Position numbers and translations under genes: made by a program. From assembly GCA_002695025.1 (NCBI GenBank), contig NZNV01000024.1:1-64000 (forward strand): 64,000 nucleotides of DNA. Direction: 5' to 3'. This DNA is from Owenweeksia sp. GTDB taxonomy: Bacteria; Bacteroidota; Bacteroidia; Flavobacteriales; Schleiferiaceae. The notes below the pieces were generated by a model. The model made no database searches and was not told the origin of the DNA. It worked only from the letters and a program-made list of their open reading frames with translations. Shown in pieces: positions 16,539 to 26,653 of this stretch. Each line of letters begins with the position of its first letter. Within the stretch, counting starts at the first letter, position 1.

Positions 16539-17285
16539 ATGAGTTTGATAAGACCAGGAAACAGTTACAATGAAGAGTTTATTCCGGAAGACCGGGGCCT
16601 GGGTTTTTTACTGAAGCCGTTCATTTTTGTAATGATCCTGTGGGTCATCTTCTGGCTTGATTTCCGTTTTGACCTGGAGCTTTTTCACCTGGGTATTTAT
16701 CCTAAACATTGGCAAGGTTTGCAGGGAGTGGTCTTTTCACCGGTGATCCACGGCAGCCTGCAGCATCTTACCAACAATACCATACCCATGCTGGTGCTGG
16801 GAGCATCTTTGTATTATTTCTATCCGCGCGTGGCCAATTTCATTGTGATCGTGTCCTGGGTGATCAGCGGCCTTATTGTATGGTTTATAGGGCGTGAGAG
16901 CTATCATATCGGGGCGTCCAGCCTTATCTATGCGTTGGCAGGGTTTATCTTCCTGAGCGGGATCCTTCGCAAACAGGCCAATTTACTGACCCTTTCGTTA
17001 CTCGTTGTTTTTCTTTACGGAAGTCTCGTATGGGGCGTTTTGCCCATTGACGAACAGATCAGTTGGGAAGCACATCTGGCGGGAGCTTTTAGTGGATTTG
17101 CCCTGGCCTTCCATTTCCGCAAGGTGGGGCCCGCCATAAAGAAAAAGCGCTATAGCTGGGAATTTGAAGAAGAGGACGAAGAAGATGACCTGATCGGGGA
17201 TGCCTGGAAGGAATACTCCGGTGAACATTCCATAACCTATTTTTATACCACCAAACAGGATAAGAACCATGAAAAGAAGCCTTAG
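16539..17285 (+). CDS. Rhomboid-family membrane protein with acidic tail
   Basis: 248 residues with about six membrane segments. The catalytic serine motif region is IGASSLIYALAG (Ser127 or Ser128 in the GxS position), and the second catalytic residue is the His in WEAHLAGAFSG near residue 186. HGSLQHLTNN is the conserved loop/TM2 block. The usual GxSG is replaced by GASS, so activity is likely but not certain. The C-terminal 45 residues form a cytoplasmic acidic tail (EFEEEDEEDD). It overlaps the next gene by 17 bases. The family cleaves membrane proteins within the bilayer. A second rhomboid lies at 33189. Confidence 0.85.
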   Translation: MSLIRPGNSYNEEFIPEDRGLGFLLKPFIFVMILWVIFWLDFRFDLELFHLGIYPKHWQGLQGVVFSPVIHGSLQHLTNNTIPMLVLGASLYYFYPRVANFIVIVSWVISGLIVWFIGRESYHIGASSLIYALAGFIFLSGILRKQANLLTLSLLVVFLYGSLVWGVLPIDEQISWEAHLAGAFSGFALAFHFRKVGPAIKKKRYSWEFEEEDEEDDLIGDAWKEYSGEHSITYFYTTKQDKNHEKKP

Positions 17286-17763
17286 CTTCATGATAGTGCT
17301 GGTGTGCATGTCTACCCTCGTATCGGCACAACAATACCTTTACATTAAAAAGAAGGGGGAGATGCCCGCGGAAAGATTAAGTGTTCATGACGTGATCAAG
17401 CTCAGGACTGAGAACGGAGATGACTGGATCAAAGGACGTATCCAGGCCATTGCCAAAGAATCCCTCACGCTGAACGATCAGGTGTTTCCTTATCAAAATA
17501 TTGAAGGCATCCGTACCTATAACTCCCTGGTTAAGGTAACCGGCACGGCCATTTGGGGTGCAGGCGTTTTTTTTAGCTCCATAGCCTTTATCAACCGGCT
17601 GGCCAATGGTGATGCCCCCCTTTTGCGTACCGGTCAAATAATATTCGGAACCAGCATGGTGGCCGGGGGAGCCCTGGTTAGCTGGATGGCACGGAGTACG
17701 TACCGGACCTCCAAAGGTTATTATTTTGAAGTGATTGACCTCAATGAAAGCTATGCGCCATGA
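17269..17763 (+). CDS. Exported membrane-associated protein, unknown
   Basis: 164 residues. The signal peptide MKRSLSFMIVLVCMSTLVSAQ is followed by a basic region and two hydrophobic stretches (VTGTAIWGAGVFFSSIAFI and IIFGTSMVAGGALVSWMA) that could be a membrane hairpin. The segment KLRTENGDDWIKGRIQAIAKES resembles the small beta-barrel seen in Bacteroidota proteins whose names describe only the fold. No enzyme motif. The start codon lies inside the rhomboid gene, and its stop overlaps the next start by ATGA, so the three genes 16539-18416 form one operon. Confidence 0.65.
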   Translation: MKRSLSFMIVLVCMSTLVSAQQYLYIKKKGEMPAERLSVHDVIKLRTENGDDWIKGRIQAIAKESLTLNDQVFPYQNIEGIRTYNSLVKVTGTAIWGAGVFFSSIAFINRLANGDAPLLRTGQIIFGTSMVAGGALVSWMARSTYRTSKGYYFEVIDLNESYAP

Positions 17764-18416
17764 GTAAAACGGCAGTGGTGATAGGAGCCACCGGGTTAAT
17801 TGGTAATGCTTTACTGAAGCAACTGTTGGCTGATGAACGTTATGCCCGCATTATAGTACTGGCTCGCAGAAATACTGGCCTTGAAAGTGAAAAGCTGGAA
17901 GAATTAACGGGTGATCTGCTGGATCAGGATTTCTGGAAATCCATTCCCAGGGTACAGGCAGAAGATGTATTCTGTTGTATAGGGACCACCCGGGCCAAAA
18001 CCTCGGATATGCAGGAATACAAGAACATTGATTATGGTATTCCTCTGCAGGCAGCTCACTGGGGCCTTAAAAACGGTCTGCAAAAGTTCGTGGTGATCAG
18101 TTCCATTGGAGCTGATAAGAACAGTCGCGTCTTTTATACCCGTACCAAAGGACAAATGGAAGAAGCCTTGCGAAAGCTATCCATTCCGCGACTGTATATC
18201 TTGAGGCCTTCTGTACTGATGGGCCACCGTAACGAATTTCGTTTTGGAGAGGCAGTAGGCAAAATCCTCACCAAAGCATTTAGCTGGTTACTTCCGGGGC
18301 GTTATAAAGGTATTAAAGGACAAACCGTTGCCCAAGCCATGATCATTCTCGCCAACTCTACTTCGGGGCAGGCGGTTTACGAATCCGAAGAGATACGCTC
18401 ACTGGTTGAGGGCTGA
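17760..18416 (+). CDS. NAD(P)-binding short-chain reductase, TIP30/HTATIP2-like
   Basis: 218 residues, a Rossmann-fold atypical short-chain reductase. The dinucleotide loop GATGLIGNALL is at residues 9-19, then ARRNTGLE after strand 2 (Arg residues fit NADPH), DVFCCIGTTRAKT, and VVISSIGADKNS followed by YTRTKGQMEEAL, which carries the YxxxK dyad. This is the pattern of the HTATIP2/YbbU-like oxidoreductases. The substrate is unknown. Start overlaps the previous stop (ATGA). The final 40 bases overlap the end of the convergent gene at 18377. Confidence 0.82.
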   Translation: MSKTAVVIGATGLIGNALLKQLLADERYARIIVLARRNTGLESEKLEELTGDLLDQDFWKSIPRVQAEDVFCCIGTTRAKTSDMQEYKNIDYGIPLQAAHWGLKNGLQKFVVISSIGADKNSRVFYTRTKGQMEEALRKLSIPRLYILRPSVLMGHRNEFRFGEAVGKILTKAFSWLLPGRYKGIKGQTVAQAMIILANSTSGQAVYESEEIRSLVEG

Positions 18417-18982
18417 TCTGCAGCAGCCTCCTTGCTTTCCTCCGTTTTTTCATGGATGGCTGAAGGCTTATGCCGGAAGCGGAAAGAGTAGTATATGATG
18501 AAAATTCCCAACACCAGGCTATAGAAACCCACTATATAGTTCATGGTTTCAATACTGTCAAATGGGTTAAAAATGATCAGCCCTCCAAAGATCATACTGA
18601 TGGCTCCGTTTACAAGGAAAACCAGCTTGTTGGATTTAGCTCTTATAGCCCCTATGAACTGGACAATGCCCATAATACCAGCCCATCCACCCAAGGTGTA
18701 GGTGAATATTTGTACAGACGATGTCACATAAACGAGGATCATTATTCCGAGTATAAGCTGTATGATGCCGAGCGTAAAAAGTAAGCCCCAGTTTTTGCCA
18801 CCTTTGCGTGCAATAAGAGCGGCAGCGGCAATGGCCAATCCGAATACCAGAAGAATAAGCCCGAGGAACTGTACCAGATCCTCCAGTTTAAAGTCTTCCA
18901 GGAAAAGCGCCAGGCACCCCAATATCACCAGGAATAAACCCTGCATCGCTGCAATCCACCATTTTTTTCGCAAAGCATTCAT
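18377..18982 (-). CDS. HdeD family (DUF308) membrane protein
   Basis: 201 residues with six predicted membrane segments in three repeated pairs, e.g. AMQGLFLVILGCLALFL, LGLILLVFGLAIAAAAL and LLFTLGIIQLILGIMILVYV. This is the DUF308 pattern of HdeD-type acid-resistance proteins. The C-terminal 30 residues are hydrophilic, with Glu/Ser/Ala repeats. The 3' end overlaps the convergent reductase gene by 40 bases (18377-18416), so transcripts from the two strands would be antisense to each other there. Confidence 0.8.
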   Translation of the reverse strand: MNALRKKWWIAAMQGLFLVILGCLALFLEDFKLEDLVQFLGLILLVFGLAIAAAALIARKGGKNWGLLFTLGIIQLILGIMILVYVTSSVQIFTYTLGGWAGIMGIVQFIGAIRAKSNKLVFLVNGAISMIFGGLIIFNPFDSIETMNYIVGFYSLVLGIFIIYYSFRFRHKPSAIHEKTEESKEAAADQPSTSERISSDS

Positions 18983-19023
18983 TATGTTGAGTTTTTAGGA
19001 GAACTGAAAAGTACTGAAATTGC

Positions 19024-19803
19024 TTAGAACTTTTCGAATACGCCAAGCCCAAAGAGGGCAAAATCATAACGTACGGGATCTTCAGGGTTCATGGCCCTGA
19101 GGTTTTGATCCAGTTCTTCCACTGCCTTCCAATCATTGGCATTTCTTTCTAAAAGTCCAAGCTTCCGGGCTACGCGCCCGGAATGTACGTCCAAAGGGCA
19201 GGAGAGAAGTGCCGGACTTACGAACTTCCACAAACCGAAGTCAATACCATCAGCCGGACGCGCCATCCACCGCAGGAACATATTTAATCGCTTACAGGCC
19301 GAATTGGCGAAAGGGTCTGAAACATGTTTGCGGCTGCGGGGCAAATGCTCCAGTTCAAAAAAAGTATAGCGGAACCGCCCCAGGGCATATTTCATATTTA
19401 TTTCATCACGCCTCGGTTCAAAGAGCTTTTCCATTCCACCATGATGACGATATATATTTTGTAACGAGGTAAAAAAGTAGCACACATCATCGTAATTGAA
19501 AGTACGGTGCACAAAGCCTTCAAAGCGTTGCAGATCTTTTGGCTTGTGGTTTAGCACAAAGTCAAAGGGGGCATTATTCATTCCGCTGAGCAGGCGCTCC
19601 GCATTACGGATAATGGTCGGGCGCTGTCCCCAAGCAATGGTGGCAGCTAAAAATCCGGCAATCTCAATATCCTCCTTTCGGGTAAAGCGATGAGGGATCT
19701 GAATAGGATCTGTCTTTATAAATTGGGGAGAGCAATACTGGGCGTATTTACTTTCCAGAAAATTTTTAAGTTTGGATACCTTCATAAAAAAAGGAGAATT
19801 CAT
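19024..19803 (-). CDS. TIGR02757 family protein
   Basis: 259 residues if started at 19803, or 253 from the ATG at 19785. The text ARKLGLLERNANDWKAVEELDQ, DPVRYDFALFGLGV near the C-terminus and EIAGFLAATIAWGQRPTIIRNA are hallmarks of the TIGR02757/DUF2400 family, conserved across Bacteroidota with no known function. The YDFALFGLGV ending and all-alpha content recall the HhH/endonuclease-III-like fold, but no catalytic Lys-Asp pair can be asserted. Start choice is unresolved: AAGGAG precedes 19803, yet the same bases form a terminator-like hairpin that would favour 19785. Confidence 0.85.
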   Translation of the reverse strand: MNSPFFMKVSKLKNFLESKYAQYCSPQFIKTDPIQIPHRFTRKEDIEIAGFLAATIAWGQRPTIIRNAERLLSGMNNAPFDFVLNHKPKDLQRFEGFVHRTFNYDDVCYFFTSLQNIYRHHGGMEKLFEPRRDEINMKYALGRFRYTFFELEHLPRSRKHVSDPFANSACKRLNMFLRWMARPADGIDFGLWKFVSPALLSCPLDVHSGRVARKLGLLERNANDWKAVEELDQNLRAMNPEDPVRYDFALFGLGVFEKF

Positions 19804-19815
19804 AAAATTCTCCTT
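19783..19815 (-). terminator. Hairpin at the lipoprotein/TIGR02757 junction
   Basis: Perfect 10-bp inverted repeat AAGGAGAATT (19791-19800) / AATTCTCCTT (19806-19815) with a 5-nt loop, followed on the minus strand by seven T. It stands 26 bases after the stop of the 19842-20369 lipoprotein gene, so it looks like that gene's terminator. It also contains the AAGGAG and ATG of the longer TIGR02757 start, so it could instead hide a ribosome site. Confidence 0.65.
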
Positions 19816-19841
19816 AATAGTAGGTTAAACGCTAAAATTAG

Positions 19842-20369
19842 TTATTCTTCTTCAAACATAGGAGCAGCAATGCTGCCAATGCTGTGTGTTTTAGAGCATT
19901 CGTTGTTATTATCACAAGCAGAACATCCACAGTCTCCGGGACCGGAGGAGCTGGCACTACAACCGGTGGAACAACTTCCCGTACATGAGCATGATTCTCC
20001 CGCCATCAGGTAATGATGATTGGTGCCATCATAATCCATAATGTGAGAATAAGATATGTATTTACCGGCATTAGTAAGATCAGTCCTTATAGCATAGCCT
20101 TCGCTGAGAGTACCCAGGGTAAAGCTGCCGTAACTTACGGATCCTTCCAGTTCCAGGGTGTTTTTAATGTAAATTTTAAATTCTTCTTCAGATACACTTA
20201 CAAAGTTGCCTTCATTCATGTAGCCGATTTCATAGGTAGAAAAGATACTGGTCTTTTTTATGTTTTCACGGGAAGAGGAAGTGCCTTTGGAATTTTTAGA
20301 GCAGGAGGTAAGGCTTATAAACAAACATGGTAGCAATAATTTGATGAAAAAAGTAGAATTTAATTTCAT
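19842..20369 (-). CDS. Lipoprotein with a cysteine-rich C-terminus
   Basis: 175 residues; MKLNSTFFIKLLLPCLFISLTSC is a lipoprotein signal with Cys23 lipidated. A mixed alpha/beta middle is followed by a striking Cys-rich segment at about residues 126-158: ESCSCTGSCSTGCSAS, then GDCGCSACDNNNEC. This gives ten cysteines in about 33 residues with repeated CxC, CxxC and CxxxC spacing, plus nearby His. Such spacing could bind metal (Zn, Cu) or a cluster, or be disulfide-bonded in the periplasm. No family recognised. It stands alone between kdsB and the TIGR02757 gene, with a terminator-like hairpin after it. Confidence 0.7.
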   Translation of the reverse strand: MKLNSTFFIKLLLPCLFISLTSCSKNSKGTSSSRENIKKTSIFSTYEIGYMNEGNFVSVSEEEFKIYIKNTLELEGSVSYGSFTLGTLSEGYAIRTDLTNAGKYISYSHIMDYDGTNHHYLMAGESCSCTGSCSTGCSASSSGPGDCGCSACDNNNECSKTHSIGSIAAPMFEEE

Positions 20370-20432
20370 GATTTTTTCTTTAGGAATTAAATATAAATAT
20401 TATGTATTACCTGGACAAGTATAGTCGGTGTT

Positions 20433-21188
20433 TTATTGATTTTGATTTTTTAGTATGCTTCTCACTTTTTCAAGATCCTCCTCGGTATCCACTGCCAGGG
20501 TAGGTATCTCAGTGATACCTAATCGGATCTTACCACCGTTTTCCAACCAGCGATTCTGTTCCAGTGATTCAGCCAGTTCCAAAGAGCTTTGTGATAGGTT
20601 TGAAAATTCGCGTATCGCGTTTTGCGTAAAAGCGTACATCCCAACGTGGCGGTAGAATTGGTGACGGTTTACCCAATCCTCTTTTTCGGAATCACGCACA
20701 AATGGAATAACCGATCGGCTGAAGTATAATGCATCATTGTTGTGATCCAATACTGCAAAAACCCCGGTATTTTCCTGTAGCTCCTCAGCATTTTTAACCG
20801 GAATAACCAGGGAGGCCATCTCTACATTCTTATTTTCAAAACAACGGCAGATATCTTGGATCTGCTCCGGTGCCAGAAGTGGTTCATCACCTTGTATATT
20901 GATCACAATATCCGGTTGTCCTTTACCACCGGAAATCCATTTTTCCATGGCTTCCAGGCAACGGTTGGTACCGGTATTGTGTTTTCCGGTCATGAGCACC
21001 TCTCCACCAAACCTTAACACTTCATCGTAGATCCGCTGATCATCCGTGGCTACCACAACCTGATCTAAAGCCTGTAAAGCTCTTTCATACACGCGTTGTA
21101 TCATGGTTTTCCCCTCAATGTCCTTCAAGGGTTTCCCCTCCAGGCGTGATGAACCGTAGCGGGCCGGTATTATACCAAGTATCTCCAT
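20433..21188 (-). CDS. kdsB: 3-deoxy-manno-octulosonate cytidylyltransferase
   Basis: 251 residues, normal length for KdsB. It transfers CMP from CTP to Kdo, the activated sugar for lipopolysaccharide inner-core synthesis in the cytoplasm. Seen: the N-terminal nucleotide-binding loop IPARYGSSRLEGKPL at 7-21, VVVATDDQRI, VINIQGDEPLL (metal-binding Asp), ALYFSRSVIPF and the HVGMYAF motif. All are KdsB signatures. It is preceded by a terminator belonging to the upstream gene, so it likely has its own promoter. Confidence 0.95.
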   Translation of the reverse strand: MEILGIIPARYGSSRLEGKPLKDIEGKTMIQRVYERALQALDQVVVATDDQRIYDEVLRFGGEVLMTGKHNTGTNRCLEAMEKWISGGKGQPDIVINIQGDEPLLAPEQIQDICRCFENKNVEMASLVIPVKNAEELQENTGVFAVLDHNNDALYFSRSVIPFVRDSEKEDWVNRHQFYRHVGMYAFTQNAIREFSNLSQSSLELAESLEQNRWLENGGKIRLGITEIPTLAVDTEEDLEKVRSILKNQNQ

Positions 21189-21211
21189 AAATTCAATTAC
21201 GGCTCTAAGAT

Positions 21212-21240
21212 AAAAAAGCCGCTGTGTTCACAGCGGCTTT
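21212..21240 (-). terminator. Terminator after the PfpI gene
   Basis: Perfect 12-bp stem AAAGCCGCTGTG (21215-21226) / CACAGCGGCTTT (21229-21240), followed on the minus strand by a T run. It separates the PfpI gene (ends 21266) from kdsB (starts 21188). Confidence 0.88.
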
Positions 21241-21265
21241 CCATCTCAGTAAAGAGGACTTTAAA

Positions 21266-21826
21266 TTATACGGTCTGTTCTTCGTGCTTGCCTTCACGAA
21301 ATTCTTCCACCAGTTTTGCATTAAAAGCCGGTAGGTCTTCCGGGGAGCGGCTGGTAACCAGTCCCTGGTCTACCACCACCTCTTCGTCATACCAGTTTGT
21401 ACCAGCATTTTGCATATCCGTTTTAATGCTACTAAAGGAAGTTGCTTTACGGCCTTTCATCACACCGGCTTCTACCAGCATCCAAGGTCCGTGGCAAATA
21501 GCAGCCACCGGCTTATGTTGGTCAAAGAAATCACGCACAAATTTTACAGCTTTACCGTTTCTCCTAAGCTTATCAGGGTTAATCACCCCGCCTGGAAGGA
21601 TCAGGCTGTTGTAATCGCTGGCTGAAACCTCATCGATGGTCTTATCCACACCTACTTCAATGTTCCAGTTGCCGTTTTTCCAGCTTTTGATAGAGCCACT
21701 TTCCAGGGATACCACATGAACGGTGGCACCTTCTTTTTCTACGGCCTCTTTAGGGCTGGTCAATTCATCTTCTTCAAATCCGTCAGTAGCCAATATGGCC
21801 ACCTTTCTGTCGTCTAATAGTCCCAT
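21266..21826 (-). CDS. DJ-1/PfpI family protein (type 1 glutamine amidotransferase-like)
   Basis: 186 residues. The nucleophile elbow AICHGP places Cys111 next to His112, and GFEEDE near residue 17-22 supplies the conserved Glu. SLILPGGVINPDKLR is the family's mid-sequence block. Members include the protease PfpI and stress-linked YhbO-type proteins proposed as deglycases; which activity applies here is undecided. It lies in a run of stress-type genes (DUF2383, Rho-N-like, photolyase), consistent with a general stress role. A strong terminator follows. Confidence 0.88.
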   Translation of the reverse strand: MGLLDDRKVAILATDGFEEDELTSPKEAVEKEGATVHVVSLESGSIKSWKNGNWNIEVGVDKTIDEVSASDYNSLILPGGVINPDKLRRNGKAVKFVRDFFDQHKPVAAICHGPWMLVEAGVMKGRKATSFSSIKTDMQNAGTNWYDEEVVVDQGLVTSRSPEDLPAFNAKLVEEFREGKHEEQTV

Positions 21827-21873
21827 TTTCGTTTTAGGTATTTATATTAATAATCAGTTTTCAATAAAGCAGA

Positions 21874-22314
21874 TCAACTCAAAGCTTCCAGCTTTTGTAA
21901 TTGCTGCAAGCTGTTTTTTAAGGAATGTAAATGGTTGGATAATGTTTTCTTGTGGTCGGGCTTCAAAACCAGGTTTTCCACCGCGCTCGTATAATCATTG
22001 ATCGCGTATTTTTCACCGCGTTCACATTCCTTCAAAACGGCCTTATCATCATTAAGCGCCAGTGTTTCCCGAATGTTCATCCATACACGGTGGGCATCTG
22101 ATTCCATTGAAGAACCCTTATTCGGAGCGGTATCCAGATCGGCCAGCATTTCCTTGATATCGTGACCAAAACGGTAGCGCTCATCGGAATTATTCTTGAA
22201 AAAAGCCTTCAGCTTATCATCATGGGTTTGTTCCGAGGCCTGCTCATATCCTTTTTCCGCGTCATAGTTTCTCTTAAGAAGCAGGTTAAGCTGCTTTGCT
22301 GCTGTATTTTCCAT
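21874..22314 (-). CDS. PA2169-type four-helix-bundle protein (DUF2383)
   Basis: 146 residues, entirely helical and highly charged. The pattern LNLLLKRNYDAEKGYEQAS and a second helix with FFKNNSDERYRFGHDIKEML matches the ferritin-like DUF2383/PA2169 group, whose members are induced under stress in several bacteria. The carboxylate and His positions (YDAEKGY, ERYRFGHD) are compatible with a ferritin-like fold, but I cannot show a di-iron site. It lies 47 bases upstream of the PfpI gene on the same strand and may be co-transcribed. Confidence 0.8.
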   Translation of the reverse strand: MENTAAKQLNLLLKRNYDAEKGYEQASEQTHDDKLKAFFKNNSDERYRFGHDIKEMLADLDTAPNKGSSMESDAHRVWMNIRETLALNDDKAVLKECERGEKYAINDYTSAVENLVLKPDHKKTLSNHLHSLKNSLQQLQKLEALS

Positions 22315-22355
22315 AGTACCTGTTTTAAGTTTTCCTAAAGGTTTATGCCTTGAGT

Positions 22356-22592
22356 TTAGTTAGTGCGCAGCGCGTGGATCAGTTCCTTTTTGTTCATGTT
22401 ACTGCGTCCCTCTATCCCTACTTTTTGGGCCTGCTCGTAAAGCTCTTTTTTGCTGCGTTTTTCGTATTGGGTGCCACCTCCCTGATCGTTTGAATTGGCA
22501 ATACGGGCGGCTTTTTCCTTACTCATGCCCTTGTCCTTCAGAGCTTCATATTGCTCTTCATTCTTGATACTGTTCATTTTCTTTCCCGGCAT
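22356..22592 (-). CDS. Small Rho-N-domain-like protein (DUF7218-like)
   Basis: 78 residues from the ATG at 22590-22592 (alternative ATG at 22577). The longer open frame to 22748 is rejected because it runs into the divergent photolyase gene. The first half reads EEQYEALKDKGMSKEKAARIAN, a small-protein pattern often found in stress-regulated soil and marine bacteria. The second half, KELYEQAQKVGIEGRSNMNKKELIHALR, is a Rho termination factor N-terminal-like helix-extended-loop-helix that may bind nucleic acid. Very hydrophilic. It groups with the DUF2383 and PfpI genes. Confidence 0.72.
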   Translation of the reverse strand: MPGKKMNSIKNEEQYEALKDKGMSKEKAARIANSNDQGGGTQYEKRSKKELYEQAQKVGIEGRSNMNKKELIHALRTN

Positions 22593-22661
22593 AACTACAG
22601 TGTTATATAAAAAGAACAATCGTACCCCTTGCAATTGTTTAGATCCTTCAGAAATCTTACT

Positions 22662-23942
22662 ATGGAAATTCACGAAGAGCGGATCCGCTTTCTCAACGAT
22701 AAGCAAGCCAAGCCCGAGGGTCAGTATGTCCTTTACTGGATGCAGCAATCACAAAGAGCAGAGTGGAACCAGGCCCTGGAATACGCAGTGCAACAGTCCG
22801 CTGAAATGGACCTAGGCGTTTTGGTGGTTTTTGGCCTCATGGAAGACTACCCGGAAGTCAGCCTTCGGCACTATGCCTTTATGATGGAAGGTTTACAGGA
22901 AGTGGCCAGCCAGCTATCCGAAAGGAAGATAAAGTTTGTACTGGAAAAGGGTAGTCCGGAAAAAGTAGCCGTTAAATACACAAAAGATGCAGCCCTGGTG
23001 GTATGCGATAGAGGATATCTGCGTCATCAGAAACAGTGGCGTAAACATGTTGCGGAGAAGTCACCGGTAAAAGTGGTTCAGCTAGAATGTGATTTAGTGG
23101 TACCCGTAGAAACGGTATCTGATAAGGAGAAGTATGCCGCCCGTACCATTCGCAGCAAGATCCATGAGCATTGGAAAAATTTCAGGCAGAAGGTAAGCAT
23201 ACAAAAGCCCGGTAAGAGATCCCTTTCGTTATCCTTCAAGGGTGAGGATATGGATAAAGCCACGGAATGGTTGGCTGATATGAACATTGCTCAAACACCC
23301 GGCCCGGTTACCGGCCATTTTAAAGGAGGTACTTCTGAGGCTAAGAAACGTTTCAGGAGCTGGTTGGAAAATTCCTATTCCCGCTATGACGAAAATCGAA
23401 GCCAACCCCACAGGGACGATGTTTCCTTTATGAGTCCCTACCTGCATTTCGGCCAGATATCGCCTTTATGGATACTGGAGCAACTGAAAGGCCGAAGGGG
23501 AAATAACCGGGAAGCGTATGAAGAAGAATTGATCGTACGAAGAGAACTGGCCGTCAATTTTGTGCATTACAATGCAGATTATGACTCGTTTAAGTGTATT
23601 CAGGGATGGGCGCTGGAAACCCTGGAAAAGCATAAGTCCGATGAACGCCCGAAAGTGTTTACCAAAGACCAATTGGAAAATGCGGAAACGGATGATGTAT
23701 ACTGGAATGCTGCCATGCGCACCATGAAAGAGACTGGCTATTTACACAACCACATGCGCATGTATTGGGGAAAGCAAATACTGTTGTATACCAATACGCC
23801 CCAGTATGCCTATAAAGTGGCCCTTGAGCTCAATAATAAATACTTTCTGGATGGCAGGGATTGCAACAGTTTCGCCAATATTGTCTGGCTTTTTGGTAAG
23901 CATGACCGTGCCTGGGCCGAGCGTGCGATATGGGGAAAGTAA
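22662..23942 (+). CDS. phrB: Class II CPD photolyase, C-terminus apparently frameshifted
   Basis: 426 residues from the ATG at 22662 (MEIHEERIRFLN). This is a light-driven cyclobutane pyrimidine dimer repair enzyme with FAD. Class II is shown by YVLYWMQQSQRAEWN near the N-terminus, SFMSPYLHFGQISPLWIL, ELAVNFVHYNADYDSF, MRMYWGKQIL and NSFANIVWLFGKHDRAW. The protein stops right after RAIWGK. In the family the chain continues about 25-30 residues further, and that continuation (RPMTRKGLERKIDTQAYLD...) is present at 23946-24028 in another frame. One extra base near 23939-23942 would join them. See findings. Confidence 0.9.
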   Translation: MEIHEERIRFLNDKQAKPEGQYVLYWMQQSQRAEWNQALEYAVQQSAEMDLGVLVVFGLMEDYPEVSLRHYAFMMEGLQEVASQLSERKIKFVLEKGSPEKVAVKYTKDAALVVCDRGYLRHQKQWRKHVAEKSPVKVVQLECDLVVPVETVSDKEKYAARTIRSKIHEHWKNFRQKVSIQKPGKRSLSLSFKGEDMDKATEWLADMNIAQTPGPVTGHFKGGTSEAKKRFRSWLENSYSRYDENRSQPHRDDVSFMSPYLHFGQISPLWILEQLKGRRGNNREAYEEELIVRRELAVNFVHYNADYDSFKCIQGWALETLEKHKSDERPKVFTKDQLENAETDDVYWNAAMRTMKETGYLHNHMRMYWGKQILLYTNTPQYAYKVALELNNKYFLDGRDCNSFANIVWLFGKHDRAWAERAIWGK

Positions 23943-24031
23943 GGCCCATGACCCGAAAAGGGCTGGAACGTAAAATAGATACGCAAGCCTACCTGGACAA
24001 AGTGCTACCTCCGAGAGGGGAGCAAGCATAG
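23943..24031 (+). pseudogene. Out-of-frame C-terminal end of the photolyase
   Basis: From the ATG at 23948 the frame reads MTRKGLERKIDTQAYLDKV, then a Pro-rich end, stopping with TAG at 24029-24031. That matches the usual class II photolyase ending (GK, hydrophobic, R, x, M, two or three residues, G, x, xRKxDxxAYxxxV). It is shifted by one base relative to the main frame, so I read it as the detached tail of the photolyase rather than a separate gene. Confidence 0.65.
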
Positions 24032-24050
24032 AAGTTTAACCAGGGGATAG

Positions 24051-26649
<2,599 letters not shown>

Positions 26650-26653
<4 letters not shown>

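Noticed and set aside
22356-22748. 130-residue version of the small Rho-N-like protein
   Set aside because: The extra 52 N-terminal residues would overlap the divergent photolyase gene and look like reverse-strand photolyase sequence; start moved to 22592.
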